Of a stretch of DNA of 64,000 bases, positions 30,211-39,443 are shown piece by piece. The stretch comes from Bacteroides sp. 51. GTDB lineage: Bacteria > Bacteroidota > Bacteroidia > Bacteroidales > Bacteroidaceae. The DNA is taken from assembly GCF_010500965.1 (NCBI RefSeq), contig NZ_QVMI01000003.1:1-64000 (forward strand), in the 5' to 3' direction. The notes under the pieces were generated by a model that made no database searches, had not been told where the DNA came from, and saw only the letters and a list, made by a program, of their open reading frames with translations. Made by a program: the position numbers and the translations under genes. Within the stretch, counting starts at the first letter, position 1, and every line of letters begins with the position of its first letter.

Positions 30211-33042
30211 ATGAAACATTCATTAATAACTCTATTCTTGTTGGGCAGCTGCGGTTGGCTTGCTGCCCAACACACTACAAAGACTCCTGCCGTTTACAAA
30301 CCTGTTCGTACCGATATATATAAAAAAGGCTGGACAGACTTTAACAAGAATGGCATAAAGGATACATACGAAGACCCCACTGCCACTATTGATGCACGGA
30401 TAGAAGACCTATTGTCCCAAATGTCACTAGATGAGAAAACATGCCAGATGGTGACGTTGTATGGATACAAACGGGTGTTGAAGGACGATCTGCCTACCCC
30501 CGAATGGAAACAGCAACTATGGAAAGACGGTATCGGAGCTATCGACGAACACCTGAACGGATTCCTACAATGGGGTGTGCCAGTATCGGACAATAAGAAT
30601 GTGTGGCCTGCCTCCCGCCATGCGTGGGCGTTGAATGAAGTACAACGATTCTTTATCGAAGAAACACGACTCGGTATTCCCGTCGATTTTACCAACGAAG
30701 GCATACGTGGTGTAGAGAGCTACAAAGCCACCAATTTTCCCACTCAACTGGGGCTGGGACATACCTGGAACCGCCAACTGATTCATCAGGTGGGGCGGAT
30801 TACCGCACTGGAAGCCCGCATGCTGGGATATACCAATGTATATGCTCCCATACTCGATGTCGGTCGCGACCAACGATGGGGCCGCTATGAAGAAGTGTAC
30901 GGCGAATCGCCTTACCTGGTAGCCGAATTAGGTATCGAAATGGTGCGTGGCATGCAAAAGGATTATATGGTGGCTGCCACAGCCAAACATTTCGTTGCTT
31001 ATAGCAATAACAAAGGCGGGCGCGAAGGGCTATCACGGGTAGATCCGCAAATGTCGCCCCGAGAAGTCGAAAACATCCATGTATATCCCTGGAAGCGAGT
31101 GATAAAGGAAGCTAACTTACTTGGGGTGATGAGTTCCTACAATGATTATGATGGGTTCCCGATTCAAGGTAGTCACTATTGGCTCACCACCCGCCTACGC
31201 GGAGAGATGGGATTTCGCGGCTACGTGGTATCTGATAGCGATGCCGTGGAATACCTTTATACCAAGCACGGAACAGCCCGCGACATGAAAGAAGCCGTTC
31301 GCCAGAGCGTAGAAGCCGGTTTGAACGTACGCTGCACATTCCGCTCTCCCGATTCGTATGTACTGCCACTGAGAGAGTTAGTGAAAGAAGGTGCCATCAG
31401 TGAAGAAACAATCAACGACCGGGTACGCGATATCCTGCGGGTAAAGTTCCTCATCGGTTTGTTCGACCGACCCTATCAGACAGATTTGAAAGGAGCCGAC
31501 GAGATCGTAGAGAATGCCGCCCATGAAGAAGTAGCATTGCAAGCATCTCGCGAATCGCTTGTTCTTTTGAAGAACAACGAGAATCTATTGCCATTGGATA
31601 TTACAAACATCCGGAAAATAGCCATTTGCGGTCCGAACGCCGATGAACAATCGTATGCACTGACTCACTACGGTCCTCTGGCTGTGGAAGTTACCACCAT
31701 ACTGGAAGGAATTCAAAAGAAGATCGCGGGAAAAGCCGAAGTACTGTACACCAAGGGGTGCGACCTGGTGGACGCCAATTGGCCGGAGTCGGAACTGATT
31801 GATTTTCCATTGACACCAGAAGAAGAAGCTGATATACAGAAAGCCGTCAACCAAGCCCGGCAAGCCGACGTAGCCGTGGTGGTCTTAGGCGGTGGACAAC
31901 GAACTTGCGGTGAGAACAAATCGCGCAGCAGTCTCGACCTGCCCGGACGTCAACTTGACCTGTTGAAAGCCATTGTAGCCACCGGAAAGCCGGTCGTACT
32001 GGTACTTATCAACGGTCGTCCGCTTTCCGTCAACTGGGCAGATAAATTTGTTCCTGCTATACTGGAAGCCTGGTATCCGGGAGCAAAAGGAGGAGAAGCA
32101 GTGGCAGATGTCCTTTTCGGAGACTATAACCCCGGCGGGAAACTGACGGTTACTTTTCCAAAAACAGTGGGGCAAATTCCCTTCAACTTCCCCAGCAAAC
32201 CGAATGCGCAGATTGACGGCGGAAAGAACCCGGGAAAGGAAGGCAATATGTCGCGTGCCAACGGAGCACTATATTCTTTCGGACACGGATTGAGTTATAC
32301 CACCTTTGAATATAGCGACCTGAAAATATCTCCTAAAATCATGACTCCCCACCAAACGGCATACGCCACTTGCCGGGTGACAAACACGGGGCAGCTAGCA
32401 GGAGATGAAGTGGTACAACTTTATGTACGCGATGTGTTGAGTAGCATCACCACCTACGAGAAAAATCTGGCTGGGTTTGAACGCATTCACTTACAACCCG
32501 GTAAAACCAGGGAAGTTACTTTCCCCATAGACCGCAAGGCCTTGGAACTACTGAATGCAGACATGCATTGGGTAGTAGAACCGGGAGACTTTGCACTAAT
32601 GATAGGTTCTTCTTCGACCGATATCCGGCTGAACGGTACGCTAACGGTATTCGACCCGAATCAGCCATTCGCCAGCGAAAACAGTGGGGAACGCACACGT
32701 ATAAGTGCCAGCACGCGTATGGAAATAGTCGGAAATGCCATTGATAATGACTTGTCCACCTTCTGGGAAGGCAACAAGGGAGATTACATCACTCTCGCCC
32801 TACCGGGCAGCGCCAAAGTGGACCGTGTTTCTATAGCTTTCCACCGTGATGGTGGAGCCGGGGCAGATTTTGAAATACAACTCTCCGGCGGAGGGGGACA
32901 ATTCCTCACCGTATATTCCGGCACCATAACCACATATGACCAACTTTTGAACTTCCATTTCAAGGGAACAACCGCCAGCGATATACGCATCGTGCTGGGC
33001 GATGACTGGGTCGGGATATCAGAAGTTAAGCTATTGCAATGA
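30211..33042 (+). CDS. GH3 beta-glucosidase/xylosidase with C-terminal discoidin-like domain
   Basis: A 943-residue secreted enzyme with signal peptide (LITLFLLGSCGWLAAQ). The N-terminal barrel holds LDVGRDQRWGRYEEVYGESP, AATAKHFVAYSNNKGG and the nucleophile region VVSDSDAVEYLYTKHG. The second domain follows with LVLLKNNENLLPL and VVLVLINGRPLSVNW, then LYSFGHGLSYTTFEYSDL and a fibronectin III-like domain. Unlike standard GH3 enzymes (about 750 residues) it has an extra C-terminal 120 residues (ISASTRMEIVGNAIDNDLST, FWEGNKGDYI) with an F5/8 type C (CBM32-like) pattern that could bind carbohydrate. The reduced GH3 protein at 3274-4506 is a shrunken relative. Confidence 0.9.
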   Translation: MKHSLITLFLLGSCGWLAAQHTTKTPAVYKPVRTDIYKKGWTDFNKNGIKDTYEDPTATIDARIEDLLSQMSLDEKTCQMVTLYGYKRVLKDDLPTPEWKQQLWKDGIGAIDEHLNGFLQWGVPVSDNKNVWPASRHAWALNEVQRFFIEETRLGIPVDFTNEGIRGVESYKATNFPTQLGLGHTWNRQLIHQVGRITALEARMLGYTNVYAPILDVGRDQRWGRYEEVYGESPYLVAELGIEMVRGMQKDYMVAATAKHFVAYSNNKGGREGLSRVDPQMSPREVENIHVYPWKRVIKEANLLGVMSSYNDYDGFPIQGSHYWLTTRLRGEMGFRGYVVSDSDAVEYLYTKHGTARDMKEAVRQSVEAGLNVRCTFRSPDSYVLPLRELVKEGAISEETINDRVRDILRVKFLIGLFDRPYQTDLKGADEIVENAAHEEVALQASRESLVLLKNNENLLPLDITNIRKIAICGPNADEQSYALTHYGPLAVEVTTILEGIQKKIAGKAEVLYTKGCDLVDANWPESELIDFPLTPEEEADIQKAVNQARQADVAVVVLGGGQRTCGENKSRSSLDLPGRQLDLLKAIVATGKPVVLVLINGRPLSVNWADKFVPAILEAWYPGAKGGEAVADVLFGDYNPGGKLTVTFPKTVGQIPFNFPSKPNAQIDGGKNPGKEGNMSRANGALYSFGHGLSYTTFEYSDLKISPKIMTPHQTAYATCRVTNTGQLAGDEVVQLYVRDVLSSITTYEKNLAGFERIHLQPGKTREVTFPIDRKALELLNADMHWVVEPGDFALMIGSSSTDIRLNGTLTVFDPNQPFASENSGERTRISASTRMEIVGNAIDNDLSTFWEGNKGDYITLALPGSAKVDRVSIAFHRDGGAGADFEIQLSGGGGQFLTVYSGTITTYDQLLNFHFKGTTASDIRIVLGDDWVGISEVKLLQ

Positions 33043-33081
33043 CACCTCTAAGAGATATGTCACTTATCCTACAAATAAAAC

Positions 33082-33110
33082 TCCCTTGCAACAACAAGTG
33101 CTGCAAGGGA
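33082..33110. terminator. Hairpin between convergent genes
   Basis: Stem TCCCTTGCA (33082-33090) and TGCAAGGGA (33102-33110) with an 11-base loop lies between the GH3 gene and the convergent barrel gene. It is likely a shared terminator; the flanking runs are A+T rich but not a clean U-tract. Confidence 0.5.
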
Positions 33111-33144
33111 ATTAATGGTTAGATTGTTCTATGTCTGAAAAAGA

Positions 33145-33915
33145 CTAGAATTTGAACCCAATCTTTACTGTCGGAGCAGCCAGCAAACTAAAATTATGGC
33201 TATCCGCTGACAAGTTACTTAACCCTTCCTGAGGTTTAAGCGTTGTCGTATTGTATGTATAAGTAAAGGGGTCGATTTGACAACCAACATAAAGTCCTTG
33301 AACGAGGAAGTAATCTGCACCAATTGTAAATGAGCCACGCAGATTATAGGTTTCTGCAACCGATTTACCCATTGATTCCGGTTCATCGTACTTCACTTGA
33401 TTTTGTCCGTATGCAAATCCTGCACGAACTCCTGCATACCACATCAGTCCGGAAACAGCTTTTACATCGAAATAACGATCTACACCAGTAAATACATTGA
33501 ATGCCAAGGAACTTCCATCGCCTACTGCCCGGTAGTTTGGTACAGATCCGTCACCGGCTTCGTCTCCGGTACTCGAATCATATGTACCCTCTTTGGCTGC
33601 ATAACCTGGGTTATTCGTAAAGTTCAAACCGCCACCTAAATTCAGTTTCCATCTATCTTTGAAGAACCAGCCCGCTTCGAATCCAACCATCATTTTTTTA
33701 TCTGTCCAGTTGGTAGAAAGGGCGGCCGCTTCATAGTCCGTCAGTAGACCTGACGGAGCTGTGATATTGGCATAACTGTTGTATCCTAACGTAGCTGCTA
33801 CAGTGAAATCACCTTTTTTCGGAGTATATTGATCTCTGTTATTGTGATTCTGTGCGACAACTGCAAGACACATCATAGGTGCAACGGCTAATATTAAAAG
33901 TCTTTTTATATTCAT
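33145..33915 (-). CDS. Outer-membrane beta-barrel protein (BT1926-like)
   Basis: A 256-residue protein with signal peptide (LLILAVAPMMCLAVVAQ) and alternating amphipathic strands typical of small outer-membrane barrels: GDFTVAATLGYNSYANITAP, KLNLGGGLNFTN, LMWYAGVRAGFAYG, ending AAPTVKIGFKF with the C-terminal Phe. It resembles what is annotated as the BT1926 family in Bacteroides. It is 33 bases behind the coiled-coil lipoprotein gene and surely in the same operon, which suggests that the two form a surface structure. Confidence 0.75.
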   Translation of the reverse strand: MNIKRLLILAVAPMMCLAVVAQNHNNRDQYTPKKGDFTVAATLGYNSYANITAPSGLLTDYEAAALSTNWTDKKMMVGFEAGWFFKDRWKLNLGGGLNFTNNPGYAAKEGTYDSSTGDEAGDGSVPNYRAVGDGSSLAFNVFTGVDRYFDVKAVSGLMWYAGVRAGFAYGQNQVKYDEPESMGKSVAETYNLRGSFTIGADYFLVQGLYVGCQIDPFTYTYNTTTLKPQEGLSNLSADSHNFSLLAAPTVKIGFKF

Positions 33916-33948
33916 ATTACTTTTTATTACCGTTTTTATTAATCAAAC

Positions 33949-35505
33949 TTACTTCAAAGCTGCATCAAGAGCCGCTTTTGCTTTTGCAACAATGATTTTC
34001 TTAGCAGCAATCTTAGCTTCAAGAATTGCAATTTCTTCTTCTGCATAAGCAATTGCAGTTTCTTTATCACTTACACTTCTCAAATTAGCAATAGCTTGTT
34101 CAGCAGTAGCAATAGCTAATTCAGCAGTAGCAATTTCTTTTGGTAAGTCAGTTGTTCCTGCAAGAATTCCACTTACAGAGTTCTTCAAGTCGTTGATATC
34201 GCTAATCTTGTTATAAACTTCATTAAGTGCATCTTCTGCTGCTTCGTATGCTTCAGCCAGTTTCTTCAAATCGGCCAACGCAGTATTGTAAGCTGTTAAA
34301 TCGGCTCCTGTAAATGTTGCCACTAAAGCATTGAATTCGGCAAGTCTTGCATTAGCATCTTCAAGATCTTGTTTTGCATTTGCCAATTCATTTGCTTGAT
34401 AACGTTCAAGTTCTGCTTTTGCAGCTTCCATTGCATATCTGTTTCCTTCAGTCTTATCTGCATTATAAGTATCCAAAGCTGCTTTGTATGCATCTTGACG
34501 TGCTTCCAAACCAACATAAACTCCGGTAGCAGGAGTAGTGCCTACAGTTGCTGCACCAAGAATCTCTTTATAATAAACTGTATTGCTAGTCAGACTATTT
34601 TTAATTGATGTAACACGATTTTGAACCAAAGAGTATTGATCTATAGACTTGTTATCAGTTAAATCATAATCTACATATGTTATAAGACTATATGAATAAT
34701 CATTGCGCAATGTTTTAACAGCTTCAATTAGCTTAACACTTGAAGTGGAACCATAATATGGAAGTAAATCCTCTCTTGCATCCGAGTAAGCATCATTAGC
34801 TTTAGTATAAGCATCATTTTTAACAGCAACTTCTGCATACAAAGGTTTCAGTTCTGCATTATAACCTTCGATTTTTGCCTCCAGCTCTGCTCTATCGTTT
34901 GCAGGCAGTGCTTTCAATGCATCAAGTAATGCAGTTTTCTGTGCAATTGTATTATTATGAATAATAGTTTGTTGCTTAACATAAGCTTCTGCCTGAACCA
35001 AGTCAGCTTGTAGTCCTTTTAAAGTAGTTTTTTCATTAAGCAATTGACGATTTAAGTCAGAAAGTATACCTGCTTCACGTGCGTAAACGTTATAAAGTTC
35101 AGCTATTCTCTCATCTGCTGCATCTAACAATGCTTGTTCAGCTTCTTGTGCTTCCTTTTTAGCTTTAGCTATTGCAGCCTGAGCTTCTGCCTTAGCAGCT
35201 TCAATTTCAAGAGCATACATTTCTTTTGCTTTGTCAAGAAGCAGTTTTTGCTGATCAGCCTCTGCTTGCATTGCTTCTGCTTCTGCTCTTTTATATGCAG
35301 CTTCAGCTTCTTTGATAGCCTTATCTGCATTAGCATAGATCAACGCAGCTTCTGCCTCAGCATTATACTTTGTGGCAAGAGCTTCTAATTGTTTTGCTTT
35401 CGCATTGCGTATTGCTTCTACTGAAGCCGACTCTTTATCGTCTACACAAGCTCCCAAAGACAGGATTCCGGCCAAGGCCGCTACTAACATAATTTTCTTT
35501 CTCAT
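33949..35505 (-). CDS. Long coiled-coil lipoprotein, Ala/Glu/Lys-rich
   Basis: The 518-residue product starts MRKKIMLVAALAGILSLGAC, with a lipobox Cys near residue 20. The rest is almost entirely helical coiled coil with heptad-like repeats of Ala, Glu, Lys and Leu (AAYKRAEAEAMQAEADQQKL; AKAEAQAAIAKAKKEAQEAE), broken by a globular middle part around DLTDNKSIDQYSLVQNRVTS. Such proteins form long stalks or filaments anchored in a membrane. Together with the barrel protein downstream it may build a surface layer or spacer; this is inference. The preceding 5' region is unusually long and carries possible LytTR boxes. Confidence 0.78.
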   Translation of the reverse strand: MRKKIMLVAALAGILSLGACVDDKESASVEAIRNAKAKQLEALATKYNAEAEAALIYANADKAIKEAEAAYKRAEAEAMQAEADQQKLLLDKAKEMYALEIEAAKAEAQAAIAKAKKEAQEAEQALLDAADERIAELYNVYAREAGILSDLNRQLLNEKTTLKGLQADLVQAEAYVKQQTIIHNNTIAQKTALLDALKALPANDRAELEAKIEGYNAELKPLYAEVAVKNDAYTKANDAYSDAREDLLPYYGSTSSVKLIEAVKTLRNDYSYSLITYVDYDLTDNKSIDQYSLVQNRVTSIKNSLTSNTVYYKEILGAATVGTTPATGVYVGLEARQDAYKAALDTYNADKTEGNRYAMEAAKAELERYQANELANAKQDLEDANARLAEFNALVATFTGADLTAYNTALADLKKLAEAYEAAEDALNEVYNKISDINDLKNSVSGILAGTTDLPKEIATAELAIATAEQAIANLRSVSDKETAIAYAEEEIAILEAKIAAKKIIVAKAKAALDAALK

Positions 35506-35992
35506 AATAACATCAAATTAATTAATAAATAGTTATAAAGTAATTTTAAATCAATAATAAATACACATACTACAATAACAAATACAAGAATTACAACATT
35601 ACAATGTTACACTTTTACACAATCGAACTTTTTACAATAAAATTACATCAACACTCAAAAACTGATTCAAATTCAACATATTACGAATCCTCACATATAC
35701 TTTCAGCCTATTACTCCGAGAGAAGTAGGATTTAAGCAAAACGTATATATTTTACTTAAAACGAATAAAGTAACAAACACTTATGGCGAGGAATTCAATT
35801 CATATGTTCAATCCAATAATCCACCTTATTAAAAACCACTCTTCAATACACTAAATTCACTGTTTTTCAATATATTAACTCAAATAAATAAAAATGTGGT
35901 TATGATATTATAAACATAAAATCACATTTATTTACCAGCAAAGATAAACTATTACTTTTAATCGGCATAAGCATAAAAAGGCTAAAAAAACG

Positions 35993-36062
35993 AACGGTAA
36001 AATTTTAAATATGTACGGTAAACAAACAATATCCGAACGGTCGTTTTTGGGGACTGAACGGA
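35993..36062. promoter_or_regulatory. Four direct ACGG boxes, 21-22 bp apart (candidate LytTR operator)
   Basis: AACGGTAAA (35993), TACGGTAAA (36014), AACGGTCGT (36036) and AACGGAAAA (36057) have start-to-start distances of 21, 22 and 21 bp, two helical turns. LytTR proteins typically bind 9-bp direct repeats about 12 bp apart. A LytTR gene starts about 200 bases to the right, and the boxes are just upstream of a leftward promoter motif. Confidence 0.6.
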
Positions 36063-36161
36063 AAAATAAAACAAAACAGACAAATGAAAAGGATTTAGAA
36101 TTAAAAAGTTTTTATAGACAAAAACAAATATATAAATAGATTCTTTAAGATAATATTTATA

Positions 36162-36169
36162 TATATTTG
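36162..36169 (+). promoter_or_regulatory. -7 promoter motif of the LytTR gene
   Basis: TATATTTG fits TAnnTTTG about 100 bases before the LytTR start codon. Confidence 0.5.
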
Positions 36170-36269
36170 CAGTGAACAACACTTAATACCAGTATATCGT
36201 TTCTGAGAGAGAGAACCACAAACCATCACTTTAACACTTCTATCAAAATCTAATCAAAGAGCAAATTCA

Positions 36270-36668
36270 ATGGAACAAATAAGAAAAAGTAAGATTATAA
36301 TTCTCGAAACACGAATTGGTATTTACCCCACTCCGGTGAACTCTATTGTAGCAGTTGAGAAAACCCTGCAAAATGGATTGACGATTTATACGCGCGAATA
36401 TACCTTGACCGAGGTAAACAGTACATTACAGCAAATGAAGAATGTATGTTCTAATAACTTCATTTACCTTAATCGCCAATGCATGATTAACAAGACGGCC
36501 ATAAGTTATGTTATTCCTAAAAGCAGGGAGATTTATATTAAGATCATGAATAATGATCAGAAGAAGTTTGTATGCAGCCGCAGTAAGTTACGGGAACTGA
36601 TTAAATGGCTGGAAAGTATTGCAAATGCAGATACTGATTTAATACTACCGGATAGTACTTTAAATTAA
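36270..36668 (+). CDS. Stand-alone LytTR-domain DNA-binding regulator
   Basis: The 132-residue protein is essentially one LytTR domain: IVAVEKTLQNGLTIYTREYT, a central strand, then NNFIYLNRQCMINKTAISYV, the conserved recognition region, followed by REIYIKIMNNDQKKFVCSRS. There is no receiver domain or other sensor, so how it is controlled is not visible. It is divergent from the coiled-coil lipoprotein operon and the four direct ACGG boxes between them suggest that it governs this operon and perhaps itself. Confidence 0.85.
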   Translation: MEQIRKSKIIILETRIGIYPTPVNSIVAVEKTLQNGLTIYTREYTLTEVNSTLQQMKNVCSNNFIYLNRQCMINKTAISYVIPKSREIYIKIMNNDQKKFVCSRSKLRELIKWLESIANADTDLILPDSTLN

Positions 36669-36805
36669 AGAGACTATCCCAAAAGGCTATGATTACCGTA
36701 GGGGCGGTTCGTGAACCGCCCGATAGCACATTGGAAACTACGTCCTATGGCTGGGCGGTTCACGAACCGCCCCTACGGTAAGAGAGTTCTTTTGGGACAG
36801 TCTTT
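36667..36805. repeat. Nested palindromic element, 27-bp perfect inner arms
   Basis: Inner arms ACCGTAGGGGCGGTTCGTGA ACCGCCC (36695-36721) and its exact reverse complement (36753-36779) lie within outer arms AGACTATCCCAAAAG and CTTTTGGGACAGTCTTT. No coding content. It lies between convergent genes and probably also ends transcription from both sides. Confidence 0.65.
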
Positions 36806-36825
36806 AATTTAAAGTCGTCGGAATG

Positions 36826-37911
36826 TTATTTTCTAAACGGAGGTTTGACTACCACGACCTTCTGTTTACGTCCGCGGACATCAATATAGATTTCCGTGCC
36901 GGGTTTGGTATATCCGGGCTTTACATATCCCATACCTATTCCGATCTTACGTGTTGGAGACATAGTGCCGGATGTTACTACACCGATATTCCCTCCTGCC
37001 TCATCTACCAGTTCATAGCCTTGGCGAGGTATTCCACGGTCAATCATTTCAAAGCCAATCAGCTTCCGTGCCGTGCCTTCATTCTTTTGTTTTTCAAGCG
37101 CCGGGCGATTAATGAAATCTTTGCCTGCGACGAACTTGGTAATCCATCCCAGGCCGGCTTCAATCGGAGAGGTGGTATCGTTCAGGTCGTTTCCATATAA
37201 ACAGAATCCCATTTCAAGACGAAGGGTGTCACGAGCTCCCAGGCCAATGGGTTTAATTCCATACTTGGCTCCGGTCTGGAATATAGCATCCCAGATCTGG
37301 GTTGCGTGTTCGGGATAGAAGTACAATTCAAATCCTCCCGCACCGGTATAGCCGGTATTGGAGATAATGACTTCTTTCACACCGGCAAATTCTCCAACCT
37401 TGAATGTATAGTAGGGTATTTCCGAGAGGTTGATCTGGGTTAGTTCCTGTAATAGTTCAGTAGCTTTTGGGCCTTGTATGGCTAGTTGCGCCATATGATC
37501 GGAAGCATTTTCCATTTCAGCGCCGATTGTATTGTGTTTCACACACCAATCCCAGTCTTTCGCGATATTTGAGGCATTGACTACCAGCAGATATTTTTCC
37601 GGTTCATATTGATACAATAGGAAGTCATCTACAATTCCGCCATCTTCATTGGGAAAGCAGGTGTATTGTATTTTTCCCGGACTTAATGCTGCCACGTTAT
37701 TGGATGTTACTTTCTGTAGGAATTCCAGGGCATGTGGTCCTTTTACCCAGAATTCGCCCATATGCGAAACATCAAATACACCGACGGCATTACACACGGT
37801 GAGGTGTTCGTCAATGATACCGGAGTATTCAATAGGCATATTATATCCGGCAAATTCGTGCATTTTAGCTCCAAGAGCTATATGCTTCTCAGTAAATGGT
37901 GTTTGTTTCAT
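36826..37911 (-). CDS. gcvT: Aminomethyltransferase, glycine cleavage T-protein
   Basis: A 361-residue protein with the T-protein pattern: [46 protein letters not shown] and the [20 protein letters not shown] block, ending with the usual [16 protein letters not shown]. It transfers the methylene group of the glycine-derived aminomethyl to tetrahydrofolate. Length is normal. pepT lies upstream on the same strand, a common Bacteroidales neighbourhood. Confidence 0.95.
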   Translation of the reverse strand: MKQTPFTEKHIALGAKMHEFAGYNMPIEYSGIIDEHLTVCNAVGVFDVSHMGEFWVKGPHALEFLQKVTSNNVAALSPGKIQYTCFPNEDGGIVDDFLLYQYEPEKYLLVVNASNIAKDWDWCVKHNTIGAEMENASDHMAQLAIQGPKATELLQELTQINLSEIPYYTFKVGEFAGVKEVIISNTGYTGAGGFELYFYPEHATQIWDAIFQTGAKYGIKPIGLGARDTLRLEMGFCLYGNDLNDTTSPIEAGLGWITKFVAGKDFINRPALEKQKNEGTARKLIGFEMIDRGIPRQGYELVDEAGGNIGVVTSGTMSPTRKIGIGMGYVKPGYTKPGTEIYIDVRGRKQKVVVVKPPFRK

Positions 37912-37929
37912 AATTAGTATTTCTTTTTG

Positions 37930-38040
37930 AAACGCGGATTAACGCAGATTAACACAGATTTTTATTTTTAGCACAGAACAACACAGACCTGCACAGATTT
38001 TATTGTTTAGTCTGTGGGAATCTGTGTTAATCTGTGTTTC
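37930..38040. repeat. AACACAGATT-type inverted repeat
   Basis: The left side ATTAACGCAGATTAACACAG and the right side AATCTGTGTTAATCTGTG form an imperfect palindrome between pepT and gcvT, a repeat type frequent in Bacteroidales intergenic regions. Confidence 0.6.
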
Positions 38041-38042
38041 AA

Positions 38043-39269
38043 TTACTTAGATGCTGCAAGCAGTTCGGCGATCTTAACGATCACCCGGGTTGCCTTCTCC
38101 ATGCTTTGTATAGGAACGAATTCATATCGTCCATGAAAGTTGAGTCCGCCGGCAAAGATATTGGGGCAAGGCAGTCCTTTAAAAGAAAGTTGCGCACCAT
38201 CTGTTCCACCGCGAATAGGTTTTACATTGGGTTTAATGCCAACGGCTTCCATTGCGGCGAATGCCAGATCAATAACGTGCATAACCGGTTCTATTTTTTC
38301 ACGCATATTGTAGTATTGGTCTTTCACTTCGGCCGAAACCGCGTCTTGTCCCAGTTCTTTATTCATCTGATCTACCAGATGTTGGATTTCTTGTTTGCGT
38401 GCTTCAAACTTTTCGCGGCTATGGTCGCGGATGATATAACTAATGATTGTTTTTTCCACATCGCCGGTAACGCCTACCAGGTGGTAGAATCCTTCGTATC
38501 CTTCGGTATGTTCAGGGGTTTCGTTAGCCGGAAGCAGCGACATAAAACGATTGGCCAGAAGCATGGAGTTAATCATTTTATCTTTTGCATAGCCTGGGTG
38601 CACGTTACGGCCTTTGAATGTTATTTTTGCCGAAGCTGCATTGAAGTTTTCATACTCCAACTCTCCTACTTCACTGCCGTCCATGGTATATGCCCATTCA
38701 CAACCAAATTTCTGTACATCAAACTTGTGTGCTCCTAAACCGATTTCCTCGTCGGGGTTGAATCCGATACGGATTTTACCGTGTTTGATTTCAGGGTGTT
38801 GCTTCAGGTAGGCAATAGCAGACATGATTTCGGCAATGCCGGCTTTATCGTCGGCGCCGAGAAGTGTTTTACCGTCGGTTACGATCAGGTCTTCTCCTTT
38901 ATGTGCCAATAGTTCAGGGAATTGGGCAGGAGAGAGCAGGATGTTTTCTTCGGCACATAGTACGATGTCTTTTCCATCGTAATTTTGTACAATGCGTGGG
39001 GTTACATTCTTGCCGCTCATGTCGGGGCTTGTATCCATGTGTGCTATAAAGCCAATGGTAGGGATCTTTTCATCGGTGTTTGCCGGAAGGGTGGCAAAGA
39101 GATAAGCATGTTCGTTGAGTGTGATATCTTCCAGACCGAGTTCTTCTAATTCGGTTTTCAGATACTTGGCAAATTCCATCTGACCGGGAGTGCTGGGGGT
39201 AACCTCGGTATTCTCGTCAGACTGTGTATCAAAGCTTACGTATTTCAAAAAACGTTTTGTTACGTCCAT
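38043..39269 (-). CDS. pepT: Peptidase T (tripeptide aminopeptidase)
   Basis: A 408-residue M20 metallopeptidase with the zinc ligands visible: [51 protein letters not shown] and LNFHGRYEF. It removes the N-terminal residue from tripeptides in the cytoplasm. Its start [20 protein letters not shown] is the family standard. The region just upstream is a GTTGAAAG repeat array. Confidence 0.95.
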   Translation of the reverse strand: MDVTKRFLKYVSFDTQSDENTEVTPSTPGQMEFAKYLKTELEELGLEDITLNEHAYLFATLPANTDEKIPTIGFIAHMDTSPDMSGKNVTPRIVQNYDGKDIVLCAEENILLSPAQFPELLAHKGEDLIVTDGKTLLGADDKAGIAEIMSAIAYLKQHPEIKHGKIRIGFNPDEEIGLGAHKFDVQKFGCEWAYTMDGSEVGELEYENFNAASAKITFKGRNVHPGYAKDKMINSMLLANRFMSLLPANETPEHTEGYEGFYHLVGVTGDVEKTIISYIIRDHSREKFEARKQEIQHLVDQMNKELGQDAVSAEVKDQYYNMREKIEPVMHVIDLAFAAMEAVGIKPNVKPIRGGTDGAQLSFKGLPCPNIFAGGLNFHGRYEFVPIQSMEKATRVIVKIAELLAASK

Positions 39270-39443
39270 AGTTAAAAAGTTGAAAGTTGAAAATTAGGTT
39301 TACTTATAAGTATACCTAAATTGATTTATAGGCGAAAGGTAGTAATTTGAAAGCTGAAAGTTGAAAATTGAAAGTTAAAGATTCTCAACGGAGTTAACCT
39401 TACCGCTTTCTTAACTTTCAATTTTCAACTTTCAATTTTCAAC
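39270..39443. repeat. GTTGAAAG repeats and small palindrome upstream of pepT
   Basis: Repeat arms at 39348-39379 and 39412-39443 face each other; an extra half copy is at 39277-39295. Between them lies the palindrome AGGTTTACTTATAAGTATAC CT at 39297-39318. The array fills the gap between the PurF-like gene and pepT. Confidence 0.6.

Larger units (their letters stand above)
35506..36269. promoter_or_regulatory. Long A+T-rich divergent control region
   Basis: This 764-base region lies between the leftward lipoprotein operon and the rightward LytTR gene and holds no gene. It has a leftward -7-like motif at 35939-35946 (CAAAGATA, that is TATCTTTG on the minus strand), which would give an untranslated leader of over 400 bases, and a cluster of ACGG boxes at 35993-36062. 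The rest is low-complexity A+T-rich sequence. No inverted repeats of an invertible promoter are seen. Confidence 0.55.

Noticed and set aside
35506-36269. Invertible promoter upstream of the coiled-coil lipoprotein operon
   Set aside because: BT1926/BT1927-like loci can be phase variable, but I found no inverted repeats flanking a promoter here and no invertase gene nearby.
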